A DNA stretch of 64,000 bases from Amnibacterium endophyticum. Lineage in GTDB: Bacteria; Actinomycetota; Actinomycetes; Actinomycetales; Microbacteriaceae. The notes under the pieces are model-generated. The model did not search any database. It had not been told where the DNA came from and worked only from the letters and a program-made list of their open reading frames with translations. Each line of letters starts with the position of its first letter. Positions within the stretch are counted from its first letter, which is position 1. Positions 31,181 through 40,391 of the stretch are shown here, one piece after another. The position numbers were made by a program, and so were the translations under genes. The DNA lies in assembly GCF_042680685.1 (NCBI RefSeq), contig NZ_JBHUEA010000017.1, forward strand, positions 1 to 64,000, written 5' to 3'.

Positions 31181-32478
31181 GCCGGCAGCCTCCACCACGA
31201 CGTCAGCTGCTGGAGCCCCCAGGACAGGCCGGCGCTGCCGGTGTTCCAGTTGTGGGCGAGGGCCGGGAAGACGCGGTAGGAGGTGTCCATCCCGACGCTG
31301 CGCGACGCCTTCGCGAGCTGCGGGGCGTCGGCGCCGTAGCGCTTGTCCAGGCCGCCCACGCTGTAGATCGCGCGGGTCCGCGCGTAGTGGCCGATGCGGT
31401 GCATGACCGCGATGGGCTTCGCCGCCTCGTAGGCCGCCCGGCTCCCCCCGAAGCCGACCGCGATCGTGTGCGCGACCGAGCGGTTGAAGGGCGCGAGCTC
31501 CGGTGACACCGCGATGAACGAGCTGAAGATGCCGGGGTGCTCGGTGCCGAACTGCACGGCGCAGGTGCCGCCCTCCGAGAAGCCGGCCACGGTCCACTCC
31601 TTGCGGCTCGCCGCGACGGGCAGGTGGTCGAGGATCCAGTGCCGCACGTCGACGGTGACGTAGGTGGCGACGTTCCCGAGGCGGGAGTCGAGGCACATCG
31701 GGTTGGCGGAGTAGGACCCCAGCTGGTCCGGCACGACGACGACGGGTGCGACGCCCTCGTGCTGCGCCGCGATCGCGTCGAGCGTCTTCTGCAGGCCGCC
31801 GGCGAGGAAGACGTCCGACGGGCCGCCGGGTTCCCCCGAGAAGGCGATGACGACGGGCAGTCGCGGCGGGTGCGCGACCCGAGCGGCGGGCGGGAGGTAG
31901 ACCCAGGCGGCGCGGCCGTGCCAGTGGGAGACCGTGCCGGGGATCTGCTCGGTCCCGACGGTGCCCGTCCGCGGCATGTCGGCCGGCGGCCGCCACGTCG
32001 CCAGCGAGCGGTCCTGGCCCGCGGCTTCGTCGAAGGCCAGCGACCCGACGCCGGTGTCGCCGAACGCGTCGCCGAGCGTCGGGTAGTAGGCGACGTCGCG
32101 GTTGATCATCATCGCGGAGGCCGCGAGCACCGCCGGGATCGCCACGACCGCGAGCGCCTTCCGCCACCAGCGCGTGCGCACCAGGTTCACGACGGCGACG
32201 CCGACCCCTGCGCCGCCCGCGGCGGCCGCGGCGCGGATCACCGTGGAGGCCGCGACGCCGAAGACGTCCTGCACGTCGACGACCTGCCAGACGGCGACGA
32301 GCCCGACGGCGGCGCCGATGCCCGCCGCGAGCGCGGTCCAGCCGATCCGCGTCCGCGTCCGGCCCGCCGTGCCGGGGCGCGGCAGCACCAGCACGACCAC
32401 CAGCAGGGCGGCGACGACGTAGACCGCCGCCAGCACGCCGACGTCCTCGATCGGGATCGAGCGCAACCACCCGGGCAC
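31177..32478 (-). CDS. Membrane-anchored esterase (putative aminoacyl-lipid hydrolase)
   Basis: 433 residues. Four N-terminal hydrophobic segments (about residues 10-130) are followed by an extracytoplasmic alpha/beta-hydrolase of the esterase-D / PF00756 type: LPVVIAFSGEPGGPSDVF (oxyanion region), VVVVPDQLG, the nucleophile elbow TVAGFSEGGTCAVQFG, VGGLDKRYG with a candidate acid, and FPALAHNWNTG with the His. GTG at 32478 is preceded by AAGGAG. Immediate coupling to an aminoacyl-PG-synthase-like gene mirrors synthase/hydrolase pairs reported for alanyl-phosphatidylglycerol in corynebacteria, hence the proposed role. Confidence 0.82.
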   Translation of the reverse strand: MPGWLRSIPIEDVGVLAAVYVVAALLVVVLVLPRPGTAGRTRTRIGWTALAAGIGAAVGLVAVWQVVDVQDVFGVAASTVIRAAAAAGGAGVGVAVVNLVRTRWWRKALAVVAIPAVLAASAMMINRDVAYYPTLGDAFGDTGVGSLAFDEAAGQDRSLATWRPPADMPRTGTVGTEQIPGTVSHWHGRAAWVYLPPAARVAHPPRLPVVIAFSGEPGGPSDVFLAGGLQKTLDAIAAQHEGVAPVVVVPDQLGSYSANPMCLDSRLGNVATYVTVDVRHWILDHLPVAASRKEWTVAGFSEGGTCAVQFGTEHPGIFSSFIAVSPELAPFNRSVAHTIAVGFGGSRAAYEAAKPIAVMHRIGHYARTRAIYSVGGLDKRYGADAPQLAKASRSVGMDTSYRVFPALAHNWNTGSAGLSWGLQQLTSWWRLPA

Positions 32479-32679
32479 CGGGGTCTCCTTCCGTCCTGCG
32501 TCCCCATCGCGGGGCCGCGTGATGGTGCCGCCCGCCGGTGCTGAGCGGGGCAAGCGACGCCCATGCGGACCCTATGGAACGGCTCGGAGCACCCTGAGGC
32601 GACCAGGGCGACGTGTGCTAGCGCTCAAGCATCTCGCAGGGGATGTCGGCCGGCCTCGTCCGGTGCCTTCGGCGCGCGT

Positions 32680-33330
32680 TCAGCCGCCGTGCGCGTGCAC
32701 GACCAGCTGGACGCGGTCGCGCAGGCCCAGCTTCGCGAGCACCCGCGACAGGTGGGTCTTCACGGTCGCCTCGCTGACGTACTCGTGCGCGGCGATCTCC
32801 GCGTTCGAGAGCCCGCGCCCCGCGAGCTCGTAGATCTCGCGCTCCCGCGGGCTGAGCGCCGCGAGCCGGTCGTCGTCCCGGCTCCGGTTCGAGCCGAAGG
32901 TCTCGAGCAGGTGCCCGATCGCGGCCGGCGCGATGACCGCGGCGCCCGCGTGCACGGTGCGGACGGCGGCGAGCAGGAACTCCGGACGGGCGTCCTTCAG
33001 CACGAAGCCGGAGGCGCCGGCCCGCAGCGCCCGGGCGGCCGCCTCGTCGAGGTCGAAGGTGGTGAGCACGAGCACCCGTGGCCGCTCCCCCGCCGCGGCG
33101 ATGCGCTCGGTGGCGGCGACGCCGTCCATCCGCGGCATCCGGATGTCCATCAGCACGACGTCCGGATCGGTGCGCTCGACCTCGGCGAGCGCGGCGGCGC
33201 CGTCCGCCGCCTCCCCCACCACCTCGATGTCGGGCTGCGAGTCGAGCAGCATCCGCAGGCCCGAGCGGAACAGCGCCTGGTCGTCGGCGAGGACGACGCG
33301 GATCGGTGCACCGGTCCCGTCGTCAGCCAC
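32680..33330 (-). CDS. NarL/LuxR-family response regulator
   Basis: 216 residues. Receiver domain with IRVVLADDQALFRSGL, phospho-acceptor in VVLMDIRMPRMDGV, LVLTTFD and GFVLKDARPE; the C-terminal LuxR-type HTH is LSPREREIYELAGRGLSNAEI ... EATVKTHLSRVLAKLGLRDR (in pieces under the length limit). Binds DNA as a dimer when phosphorylated. Its first 8 bases overlap the end of the kinase gene. Targets unknown; the neighbouring membrane-lipid operon downstream is a natural candidate. Confidence 0.93.
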   Translation of the reverse strand: MADDGTGAPIRVVLADDQALFRSGLRMLLDSQPDIEVVGEAADGAAALAEVERTDPDVVLMDIRMPRMDGVAATERIAAAGERPRVLVLTTFDLDEAAARALRAGASGFVLKDARPEFLLAAVRTVHAGAAVIAPAAIGHLLETFGSNRSRDDDRLAALSPREREIYELAGRGLSNAEIAAHEYVSEATVKTHLSRVLAKLGLRDRVQLVVHAHGG

Positions 33331-34570
33331 GGGAGCCGGTCGCCTCGGCGGGCGCGAAGAGCGCGAGCAGGGGGTTCGGCTGCGCCTCGGGCGGCGTCGG
33401 CGCCGCCGCTGTCGGCTCGTCTGCGGCGAGGGGCAGCGCGACCCGGACGCGGAACCGGCCGTTCGAGCCGACGCCCGCGCTGCAGTCCCCGCCCGCGTCG
33501 ACCGCCCGCTCGCGCATGCCGAGCACCCCGTGGCCCGCGCGCTCCGTGGCCCCGAGCGCCTCGTCGGGCACGCCGTTCGTCACCGTGAGCACGACCTGCC
33601 GCTCGCCCCAGTCGACCTCGAAGCCGACGGGCCGGGCGCGGTCGCCGTGCCGCATCGCGTTCGTCAGCGCCTCCTGCGCCACCCGGTAGAGCGCGATGCC
33701 GGGGTCGCGCTCCATGCGCCGGGGCTCGCCGTACACGGCCTCCTCGACCTCGACGCCCAGACCCCGGACCCCTTCGACGAGCGCCGCGAGGTCCGCGGGG
33801 CCGGGCACGACCCCGGCGTCGCCGCTGGTGCGGAGGTCGTGCAGCATCGTGCGCACCTCGCCGAGCGCGCGCCGGGCGGTGTCGCTGATCGACTCGAGCG
33901 CGGGGGCGACCGTCTCGGGCTTCGTCTCCGCGGCGAAGCGGGCGCCGTCGGCCTGCGCGATCACGACGGCGAGCGAGTGCGCGACGACGTCGTGCACCTC
34001 GCGCGCGATCCGGTTGCGCTCGAGCTCGACGAGCACGTCGCGCTCGGCGGCCTCGCCGCGCTGCGACGTCTCCGCGAGCGCGACCTGCAGCGTCGAGGCC
34101 TCCCGGAGCTGCCGCACGACCCAGCCGATGCCCGCGGCCCCGCCGCCCAGGGCGAGCACGATGACGAAGCTCGGCAGCCCGGAGTTCAGCAGCGCCAGGA
34201 GGGCGTCGAGGCCGAGCAGCGACCAGCCCGCGATCCGGATGCGCCGGTCGTCGCTCAGGGACGTGCCGAGCACGACGAACCACGCGGTCGCGGACGCCAG
34301 CACGCCGCCCGAGTTGACGGGTGTGCCGTTCGCCGCCCCGAAGAGGACGATGATCAGCGCGAGCAGCGAGAGCGCGAGCGCGAGCACCGGTCGGGTGCGC
34401 CAGAAGACGAGGACCAGGACGGCCGGGATCGCGTAGACGAAGGCGAGCCCGCCGTTGCGGCCCAGCTCCGAGGTCCAGATCGTCCAGAAGCACAGGGTCG
34501 CGCTCAACGCCGCGACGAGGGTCCGGAAGGTCCGATTCGTCAGCGGGACGCGGAGGAGGCGGGTGATCAC
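33323..34570 (-). CDS. NarL-type sensor histidine kinase
   Basis: 415 residues. Five to six N-terminal membrane helices (about residues 10-165) with short loops, then the HisKA_3 helix NRIAREVHDVVAHSLAVVIAQ, followed by HATPase motifs QEALTNAMRHGDRA, VTNGVPD and GHGVLGMRERAVDAGG. The lack of a large outer domain suggests it senses membrane state, as in LiaS/DesK-type kinases. GTG at 34570 with TACTCT ending 6 bases upstream (34577-34582), a leaderless start. Operon with the response regulator. Confidence 0.92.
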   Translation of the reverse strand: MITRLLRVPLTNRTFRTLVAALSATLCFWTIWTSELGRNGGLAFVYAIPAVLVLVFWRTRPVLALALSLLALIIVLFGAANGTPVNSGGVLASATAWFVVLGTSLSDDRRIRIAGWSLLGLDALLALLNSGLPSFVIVLALGGGAAGIGWVVRQLREASTLQVALAETSQRGEAAERDVLVELERNRIAREVHDVVAHSLAVVIAQADGARFAAETKPETVAPALESISDTARRALGEVRTMLHDLRTSGDAGVVPGPADLAALVEGVRGLGVEVEEAVYGEPRRMERDPGIALYRVAQEALTNAMRHGDRARPVGFEVDWGERQVVLTVTNGVPDEALGATERAGHGVLGMRERAVDAGGDCSAGVGSNGRFRVRVALPLAADEPTAAAPTPPEAQPNPLLALFAPAEATGSRG

Positions 34571-34576
34571 GGCGAC

Positions 34577-34582
34577 AGAGTA
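34577..34582 (-). promoter_or_regulatory. -10 TACTCT for the second two-component operon (leaderless)
   Basis: TACTCT on the minus strand ends 6 bases before the GTG at 34570. Confidence 0.55.
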
Positions 34583-34694
34583 GGGATCGAGCAGGCCCGT
34601 CGAACCATTCGGACTCGCGAATCATCCTCGCAGCGGACCCTGATCCACCTCGCGGGGCTGCTGCGCGACACGGGTGGCCCGATCGACTGCCGTC

Positions 34695-35852
34695 ATGCGC
34701 ATCGCGATCGTCGTCGACTACTCCCTGGACCTGATCGGCGGGGCGCAGCGCGCCGCGCTGAACGAGGCGACGGCCCTGCTGCAGGCGGGGCACCACGTCC
34801 TCGTCGTCGGGCCGCGGCCCGCCCGGTCCCTCGAGGTCGCAGGCGCCTCGGTGCTCTGGACGGACGGCCGCCGGCTGCCCGCCCTCGACTTCCCGCTCGT
34901 CGCGGACGACGCGGCGCTCCGCGACCGGCTCAGGGCTCGCTTCCGGGCGGAGCGGATCGACGCCGTGCACCTGCACAGCGAGTTCGGGCACGCCGCGGCG
35001 GCCCGTGCGGCGGCCGCGCGGCTGGGGCTCCCGGTCGCGCACACGGTGCACACCGCGTACTGGCCCGCAGTGCCCGCCCCGCTCGCGCCCGCCGCCCGCG
35101 GGCTGCTCGCCCGGCTCGCCGGGCCGGTGCCGCGACGGACGCCGAACCCGCTGCTCGACCACACCCTCGCCGCTGCGGCGGCCGCGGACGCCGTGGTGTC
35201 GCCGTCGGCGCACCAGGCGGCGGACCTCGCCCGCCTCGGCGGGCCCGTCGACCTCGTGCTGCTGAACTGCGACCCGACGCCGGCCGAGCCGGTGCCGCTG
35301 CCGGACGTCGACCACCTCCGCGTCGCCTGGATCGGCCGCTGCGTGCCGGAGAAGCGCCTGACGACGTTCGTCCGCGGCGTCGCCCTCGCCCAGCGGCGGC
35401 TGCCGGCCGGGCGGCTGCGCGTCGCGATCGCCGGGGCCGGGCTGTCGCTCCCGGCTGCGCGGCTGCTGGCGACGAGTGTCCCCGGTCTCGTCCTCCTCGG
35501 CCGCCTCGACCGCACCGCCGTCCGCACGCTCCTCGACGCGTCGCACCTGTCGGCGCTGACCTCCCTCGGCTTCGACAACCAGCCGATGACGATCGTCGAG
35601 TCGGTACGGGCGGGCCGCGGCGTCCTGCACACCGATCCGAGGCTGACCGAGGGGCTCGACCGCGCGGGGCTGCTCGTCGCGGAGCCGTCGGCGCGCGGCA
35701 TCGCGGACCTGCTCGTCGAGCTCGCGCTCGACCCCGCCCGCGTGCGCCGAGCCGCCGACGGCGCCCGCACGACCGCGAGGATGTTCTCGGCGGAGGCGCA
35801 CCTCGCGGGCCTGCTGCCGCTGCTCGCCGGCCGGCCCGCGCTCGCGGCCTGA
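34695..35852 (+). CDS. Glycosyltransferase family 4
   Basis: 385 residues from the ATG at 34695; the frame extends 7 codons further to 34674, but IAIVVDYSLDLIGGAQRA right after 34695 is the natural GT-B N-terminus. Donor half: LRVAWIGRCVPEKRLTTFVRG, LVLLGRLDRTAVRTLL and the nucleotide-sugar site SLGFDNQPMTIVESVRAGRG with the conserved Glu. DUF1972-like insertions are absent. Acceptor unknown; no polysaccharide cluster nearby. It lies between the divergent kinase operon and the convergent era gene, followed by a long hairpin and tandem repeats. Confidence 0.86.
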   Translation: MRIAIVVDYSLDLIGGAQRAALNEATALLQAGHHVLVVGPRPARSLEVAGASVLWTDGRRLPALDFPLVADDAALRDRLRARFRAERIDAVHLHSEFGHAAAARAAAARLGLPVAHTVHTAYWPAVPAPLAPAARGLLARLAGPVPRRTPNPLLDHTLAAAAAADAVVSPSAHQAADLARLGGPVDLVLLNCDPTPAEPVPLPDVDHLRVAWIGRCVPEKRLTTFVRGVALAQRRLPAGRLRVAIAGAGLSLPAARLLATSVPGLVLLGRLDRTAVRTLLDASHLSALTSLGFDNQPMTIVESVRAGRGVLHTDPRLTEGLDRAGLLVAEPSARGIADLLVELALDPARVRRAADGARTTARMFSAEAHLAGLLPLLAGRPALAA

Positions 35853-35861
35853 ACCGCGGCT

Positions 35862-35923
35862 GTGCAGGGCGCAGCGACACGAGCGGCGTTGCGCAACACC
35901 GACCGTGTCGCTGGGCGCTGCAC
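35862..35923 (+). terminator. Long hairpin after the GT4 gene
   Basis: 20-base arms (35862-35881 with 35904-35923) with two mismatches, loop of 22 bases, starting 9 bases past the stop. Confidence 0.65.
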
Positions 35924-35933
35924 CACGGGCGGA

Positions 35934-36007
35934 GGTGGTCTCGAGGCTCCGCTGCGCTCCGCACCTCGACCAGCGGGGTGGGCTGCGCTCCGCACCTCGA
36001 CCAGCGC
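35934..36007. repeat. Tandem palindromic (REP-like) repeats, two units
   Basis: A 25-base unit GCTGCGCTCCGCACCTCGAC + CAGCG occurs twice, at 35951-35975 and 35982-36006 (period 31). The left edge GGTCTCGAGG pairs with the CCTCGACC in the unit, making a hairpin. The same element family, in three units, is at 42637-42745. It fills the gap between convergent GT4 and era genes. Confidence 0.75.
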
Positions 36008-36015
36008 GAGCGCCC

Positions 36016-36912
36016 CTAGAAGCCGAGGCGGCCCAGCTGCTTGGGGTCGCGCTGCCACTCCTTCGCGACCTTCACGTGCAGGGAGAGGAAGACCTTCGAG
36101 CCGACCAGCGGCTCGATCTGGGCGCGGGCGGCGGTCCCGACCTCGCGCAGCCGCGCGCCCTTGCGGCCGATCATGATGATCCGCTGGCTGTCCCGCTCGA
36201 CCCACACGTTCGCGTAGATCCGGGTCAGGCCGTCCTCCTCCTCGACGTCGTCGACGGTGACGGCGAGGGAGTGCGGCAGCTCCTCGCGGGCGCCGGCGAG
36301 CGCCGCCTCGCGGATCAGCTCGGCGATGCGCTGCTCGAGGGACTCGTCGGTCACGGCCTCCTCCGGGTACAGCGCCGGCCCCTCGGGCATGAGCGCGAGC
36401 GCCTCGGTCGCCAGCACGTCGAGCTGGATGCCGTCCTGCGCCGAGACGGGCACCACGGCCGCCCACTCCCCCATCGCGTCGACGGCGGCGAGCTGCTGCA
36501 CCACCCGGTCGCGCGGCACCGCGTCCAGCTTCGTGACGACGGCGATCCGCTTCGCGCGCGGCGCCTCGTCCAGGCGCGCGTGGATGAACCGGTCGCCCGG
36601 CCCGATCGGCTCGCCCGCGGGCACGCAGAACCCGATCACGTCGACGTCCGCGAGCGTCGCGGCCACCACGTCGTTCAGCCGCTCCCCGAGCAGGGTGCGC
36701 GGGCGGTGCAGGCCCGGGGTGTCGACGACGACCAGCTGCCCGTCCGGCCGGGTGACGATGCCGCGGATCGCGCGGCGGGTCGTCTGCGGCTTCGGCGACG
36801 TGATCGCGACCTTCTCGCCGACCATCGCGTTCATCAGCGTCGACTTGCCGACGTTCGGCCGCCCCACGAACGTGAGGAACCCGGAGCGGTAGCCGCCCTG
36901 CCGGTCGGTCAT
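36016..36912 (-). CDS. era: GTPase Era
   Basis: 298 residues. GTPase needed for 16S rRNA maturation and 30S assembly. G motifs: GRPNVGKSTLMNAM, VVVDTPGLHRPR, VVTKLDAV and VSAQDG; the C-terminal KH domain (IIMIGRKGARLREVGTAAR) binds the 3' end of 16S rRNA. ATG overlaps the stop of the CBS-domain gene as ATGA (36909-36912). Last gene of the phoH-ybeY-CBS-era string, an order conserved in most actinobacteria. Confidence 0.97.
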   Translation of the reverse strand: MTDRQGGYRSGFLTFVGRPNVGKSTLMNAMVGEKVAITSPKPQTTRRAIRGIVTRPDGQLVVVDTPGLHRPRTLLGERLNDVVAATLADVDVIGFCVPAGEPIGPGDRFIHARLDEAPRAKRIAVVTKLDAVPRDRVVQQLAAVDAMGEWAAVVPVSAQDGIQLDVLATEALALMPEGPALYPEEAVTDESLEQRIAELIREAALAGAREELPHSLAVTVDDVEEEDGLTRIYANVWVERDSQRIIMIGRKGARLREVGTAARAQIEPLVGSKVFLSLHVKVAKEWQRDPKQLGRLGF

Positions 36913-38198
36913 GCGCCCACCATCCCGGCCGCGCCCTCCGGCTCGTCCTCGTGCACCAGCACCTCGACCAGCACCCGAGTGAGCCCGCGGCGGCGGCCCT
37001 CGATGTGATCCGCGGTCAGCGCGAGCCCGTCCACCTCGACCCGGTCGCCCTGCATCGGCAGCCGGTCCAGGTGCTTCGTCAGCAGGCCACCGACCGAGTC
37101 GACGTCCTCGTCCTCCACCTCGCGGTCGAGCAGGTCCGACAGCTCGTCCAGCTGCATCCGCGCCGGCACGAGCCAGCGGTCGTCGCCGACCGGCTGCGCC
37201 TCGGGCGCGTTCCGGTCCGACTCGTCGGTGATCTCGCCCACCAGCTCCTCGATCAGGTCCTCCAGCGTCACGAGGCCGGCGATGCCGCCGTACTCGTCGA
37301 CGACCATCGCCAGGTGGTTCGCCGCGGTCTGCATCTGGCGCAGCGTCTCGTCCGCCTTCTTCGAGTCGGGCACGAACAGCACCGGGCGGGCCAGCTCGGC
37401 CGCGGTCGGCGGCGTGCGGCGCGGCTGCTCGGTGAGCACCCGGGCGACGTCCCGCAGGTGCAGGACCCCGATGATGTCGTCGGCGTTGCGCGCCCGCACC
37501 GGGACCCGGGACAGCGCCCGGTCGAGCAGCACCCGCATCGCCTGATCGGCGGCCGTCCCGCCGTCCACGGTGACCATGTCGGTGCGCGGCACCATCACCT
37601 CGCGGATCACGGTGTCGCCCCACTCGAAGATGGAGTGGATCAGCTCGCGGTCGTCCTGCTCGACGACCTGCGCCTCGGTCGCCTGGTCGACCATGCTGAG
37701 CAGCTGCTCCTCGCTGCTGATCGCGGCGTTGCGGGGGCGCCCGGGCGTGACGCGGTTGCCGATCAGGACCAGCAGGTCCGCGAGCGGCCCGAGCAGCAGC
37801 CGGGCGCCGCGCACCACCGGCGCCGCGGCGCGGAGGAGTCCACGCGGGTGCGCCCTGCCCACGCTGCGGGGGCTCGCGCCGACGAGCACGAACGAGACCG
37901 CGGTCATGATCAGGGCGGCGACCAGCAGCGTCAGCCACGGGTTCTCGAACGCCGGCGCGACGGCCAGCGTCACCAGCACGGCCGCGGCGGTCTCCGCGAG
38001 CACGCGCAGGAAGTTCACCGCGTTGCCGTGCGCGCCGGCGTCCGCGGCGATCGCGAGCAGGGCGCCGCGGAACCGCGCGCGGAGCGCGGCCTCCTGCAGC
38101 TCGGCGCGCGACAGCGACACCATCGCGGAGTCGCACGCGGCCATGAGGCCGCCGAACGCCACGAGCAGGAACGCGGCGACGAGGAAGAGCGGGGTCAT
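36909..38198 (-). CDS. Hemolysin/CorC-family CBS-domain membrane protein
   Basis: 429 residues. N-terminal DUF21 membrane domain with three to four helices (FLVAAFLLVAFGGLMAAC at the start), then a CBS pair (EVMVPRTDMVTVDGG; LFVPDSKKADETLRQM, VDEYGGIAGLVTLEDLIEEL) and a CorC_HlyC domain. Members are linked to magnesium/cobalt efflux despite the hemolysin name. ATG overlaps the ybeY stop as ATGA, and its own stop overlaps the era start, so the three proteins are coupled. Confidence 0.92.
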   Translation of the reverse strand: MTPLFLVAAFLLVAFGGLMAACDSAMVSLSRAELQEAALRARFRGALLAIAADAGAHGNAVNFLRVLAETAAAVLVTLAVAPAFENPWLTLLVAALIMTAVSFVLVGASPRSVGRAHPRGLLRAAAPVVRGARLLLGPLADLLVLIGNRVTPGRPRNAAISSEEQLLSMVDQATEAQVVEQDDRELIHSIFEWGDTVIREVMVPRTDMVTVDGGTAADQAMRVLLDRALSRVPVRARNADDIIGVLHLRDVARVLTEQPRRTPPTAAELARPVLFVPDSKKADETLRQMQTAANHLAMVVDEYGGIAGLVTLEDLIEELVGEITDESDRNAPEAQPVGDDRWLVPARMQLDELSDLLDREVEDEDVDSVGGLLTKHLDRLPMQGDRVEVDGLALTADHIEGRRRGLTRVLVEVLVHEDEPEGAAGMVGA

Positions 38199-38674
38199 CG
38201 GGACTGGCGTCGCTGCTGCTGCCGCTCCTGCACGGCGAAGCCGACGAGGATGTCGCGCTGGATGCCGAACATCTCCCGCTCGTCCTGCGGCTCCGCGTGG
38301 TCGAAGCCGAGCAGGTGCAGCAGCCCGTGCGCGGTCAGCAGCTGGATCTCCTCCAGCGTGGAGTGGCCGGCGCCCTTCGCCTGCGACTCGGCCACCTGCG
38401 GGCACACGACGATGTCGCCGAGCAGCCCGGGCGGGGTCGGCGCGTCGTCGGTGCCGGGCCGCAGCTCGTCCATCGGGAAGCTGAGCACGTCGGTCGGCCC
38501 CGGCTCGTCCATCCACTGCACGTGGAGCCGCTCCATGGCGGCCTCGTCGACGAACAGGATCGCGAGGTCCGCGTCGGGGTGCACGTGCAGCAGGTCGAGC
38601 CCGAAGGTGACGAGCCGCTGCACGGCGGCCTCGTCGACCGCGAAGCCGGACTCGTTGTTGATCTCGATGCTCAC
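38195..38674 (-). CDS. ybeY: Endoribonuclease YbeY (rRNA maturation factor)
   Basis: 159 residues. Zinc-dependent RNase for 16S 3'-end processing and 70S quality control. The metal site is LTAHGLLHLLGFDHAEPQDE (three His), preceded by PTDVLSFPMDE and GDIVVCP. GTG at 38674 overlaps, as GTGA, the stop of a 13-residue micro-ORF that itself overlaps another, linking back to phoH. AGGAG lies 9 bases upstream of the GTG. Confidence 0.96.
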   Translation of the reverse strand: MSIEINNESGFAVDEAAVQRLVTFGLDLLHVHPDADLAILFVDEAAMERLHVQWMDEPGPTDVLSFPMDELRPGTDDAPTPPGLLGDIVVCPQVAESQAKGAGHSTLEEIQLLTAHGLLHLLGFDHAEPQDEREMFGIQRDILVGFAVQERQQQRRQSR

Positions 38675-38712
38675 CGCACGACTCCTGAGCCCGCGTCGGT
38701 CTCGATGCTCAT
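38671..38712 (-). CDS. Micro-ORF 2 between phoH and ybeY (13 residues)
   Basis: ATG at 38712 overlaps the stop of micro-ORF 1 (ATGA) and the TGA at 38671-38673 overlaps the ybeY GTG (GTGA). It encodes M-S-I-E-T-D-A-G-S-G-V-V-R; its first 12 bases equal those of ybeY apart from ATG versus GTG. GGGGGCGGG sits upstream as a possible ribosome binding site. Could be a translational relay or a start-region duplication. Confidence 0.4.
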   Translation of the reverse strand: MSIETDAGSGVVR

Positions 38713-38740
38713 GCGCCCGCCCCCGTGCCGGTCCCGACGC

Positions 38741-38744
<4 letters not shown>
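38709..38744 (-). CDS. Micro-ORF 1 between phoH and ybeY (11 residues)
   Basis: ATG at 38744 overlaps the phoH stop (ATGA) and its TGA overlaps micro-ORF 2. It encodes M-S-V-G-T-G-T-G-A-G-A, and its first bases again resemble the ybeY start. No separate ribosome binding site is evident, so translation would rely on ribosomes finishing phoH. Confidence 0.35.
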
Positions 38745-39906
<1,162 letters not shown>

Positions 39907-39910
<4 letters not shown>

Positions 39911-40308
39911 GAGGTCCGTTCTGCGGGTTCGGGCATGCCCGCGGTCATCGTGCCCTCGCCGAGGTCGTAGGCGGTGCTCGCGAGGACGTGCGCGTGGACG
40001 TGGAAGACGGTCTGGCCGGCACCGGCGCCGGTGTTGAAGATCAGTCGGAAGTCGGTGGCCCCCTGCTGCGCCGCGGCGAGACGGGCGACCTCGACCATGT
40101 GCGCGAGCAGCTTCGGGTCGTCCGCCGCGAGCGCGACGACGTCCGGGTACGCCTGCGTCTTCGGGATCACGAGCAGGTGGATCGGCGCCTGCGGGTTGAT
40201 GTCGCGGAGCACGAAGACGTCCTCCGTCGACAGCAGGACCTCGCCCGGGATCTCGCCGCGCAGGATGCGCGTGAACACCGAGGGCTCCGTGCTCGCGTGC
40301 TCCGCCAT
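39907..40308 (-). CDS. HIT-family nucleotide-binding protein
   Basis: 133 residues. Histidine triad HVHAHVL near the C-terminus, N-terminal FTRILRGEIPGEVLLSTEDVFVL, and NPQAPIHLLVIPK. HIT enzymes (HinT-type) hydrolyse purine nucleoside phosphoramidates and acyl-adenylates. ATG 40308. First gene of the HIT-phoH-ybeY-CBS-era run, divergent from argG across 83 bases. Confidence 0.93.
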
Positions 40309-40377
40309 GGCCGAAGAGCGTACCCGCGCGCACCCCGGGGGCGCTGCCCGCGCGGGAAGGCGGAGCGCGCCTGCCGG

Positions 40378-40383
40378 TAGCGT
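40378..40383 (+). promoter_or_regulatory. -10 TAGCGT, leaderless start for argG
   Basis: TAGCGT ends 8 bases before the GTG at 40392. I see no clear ARG box in the 83-base gap. Confidence 0.5.
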
Positions 40384-40391
40384 CTCGTCCC

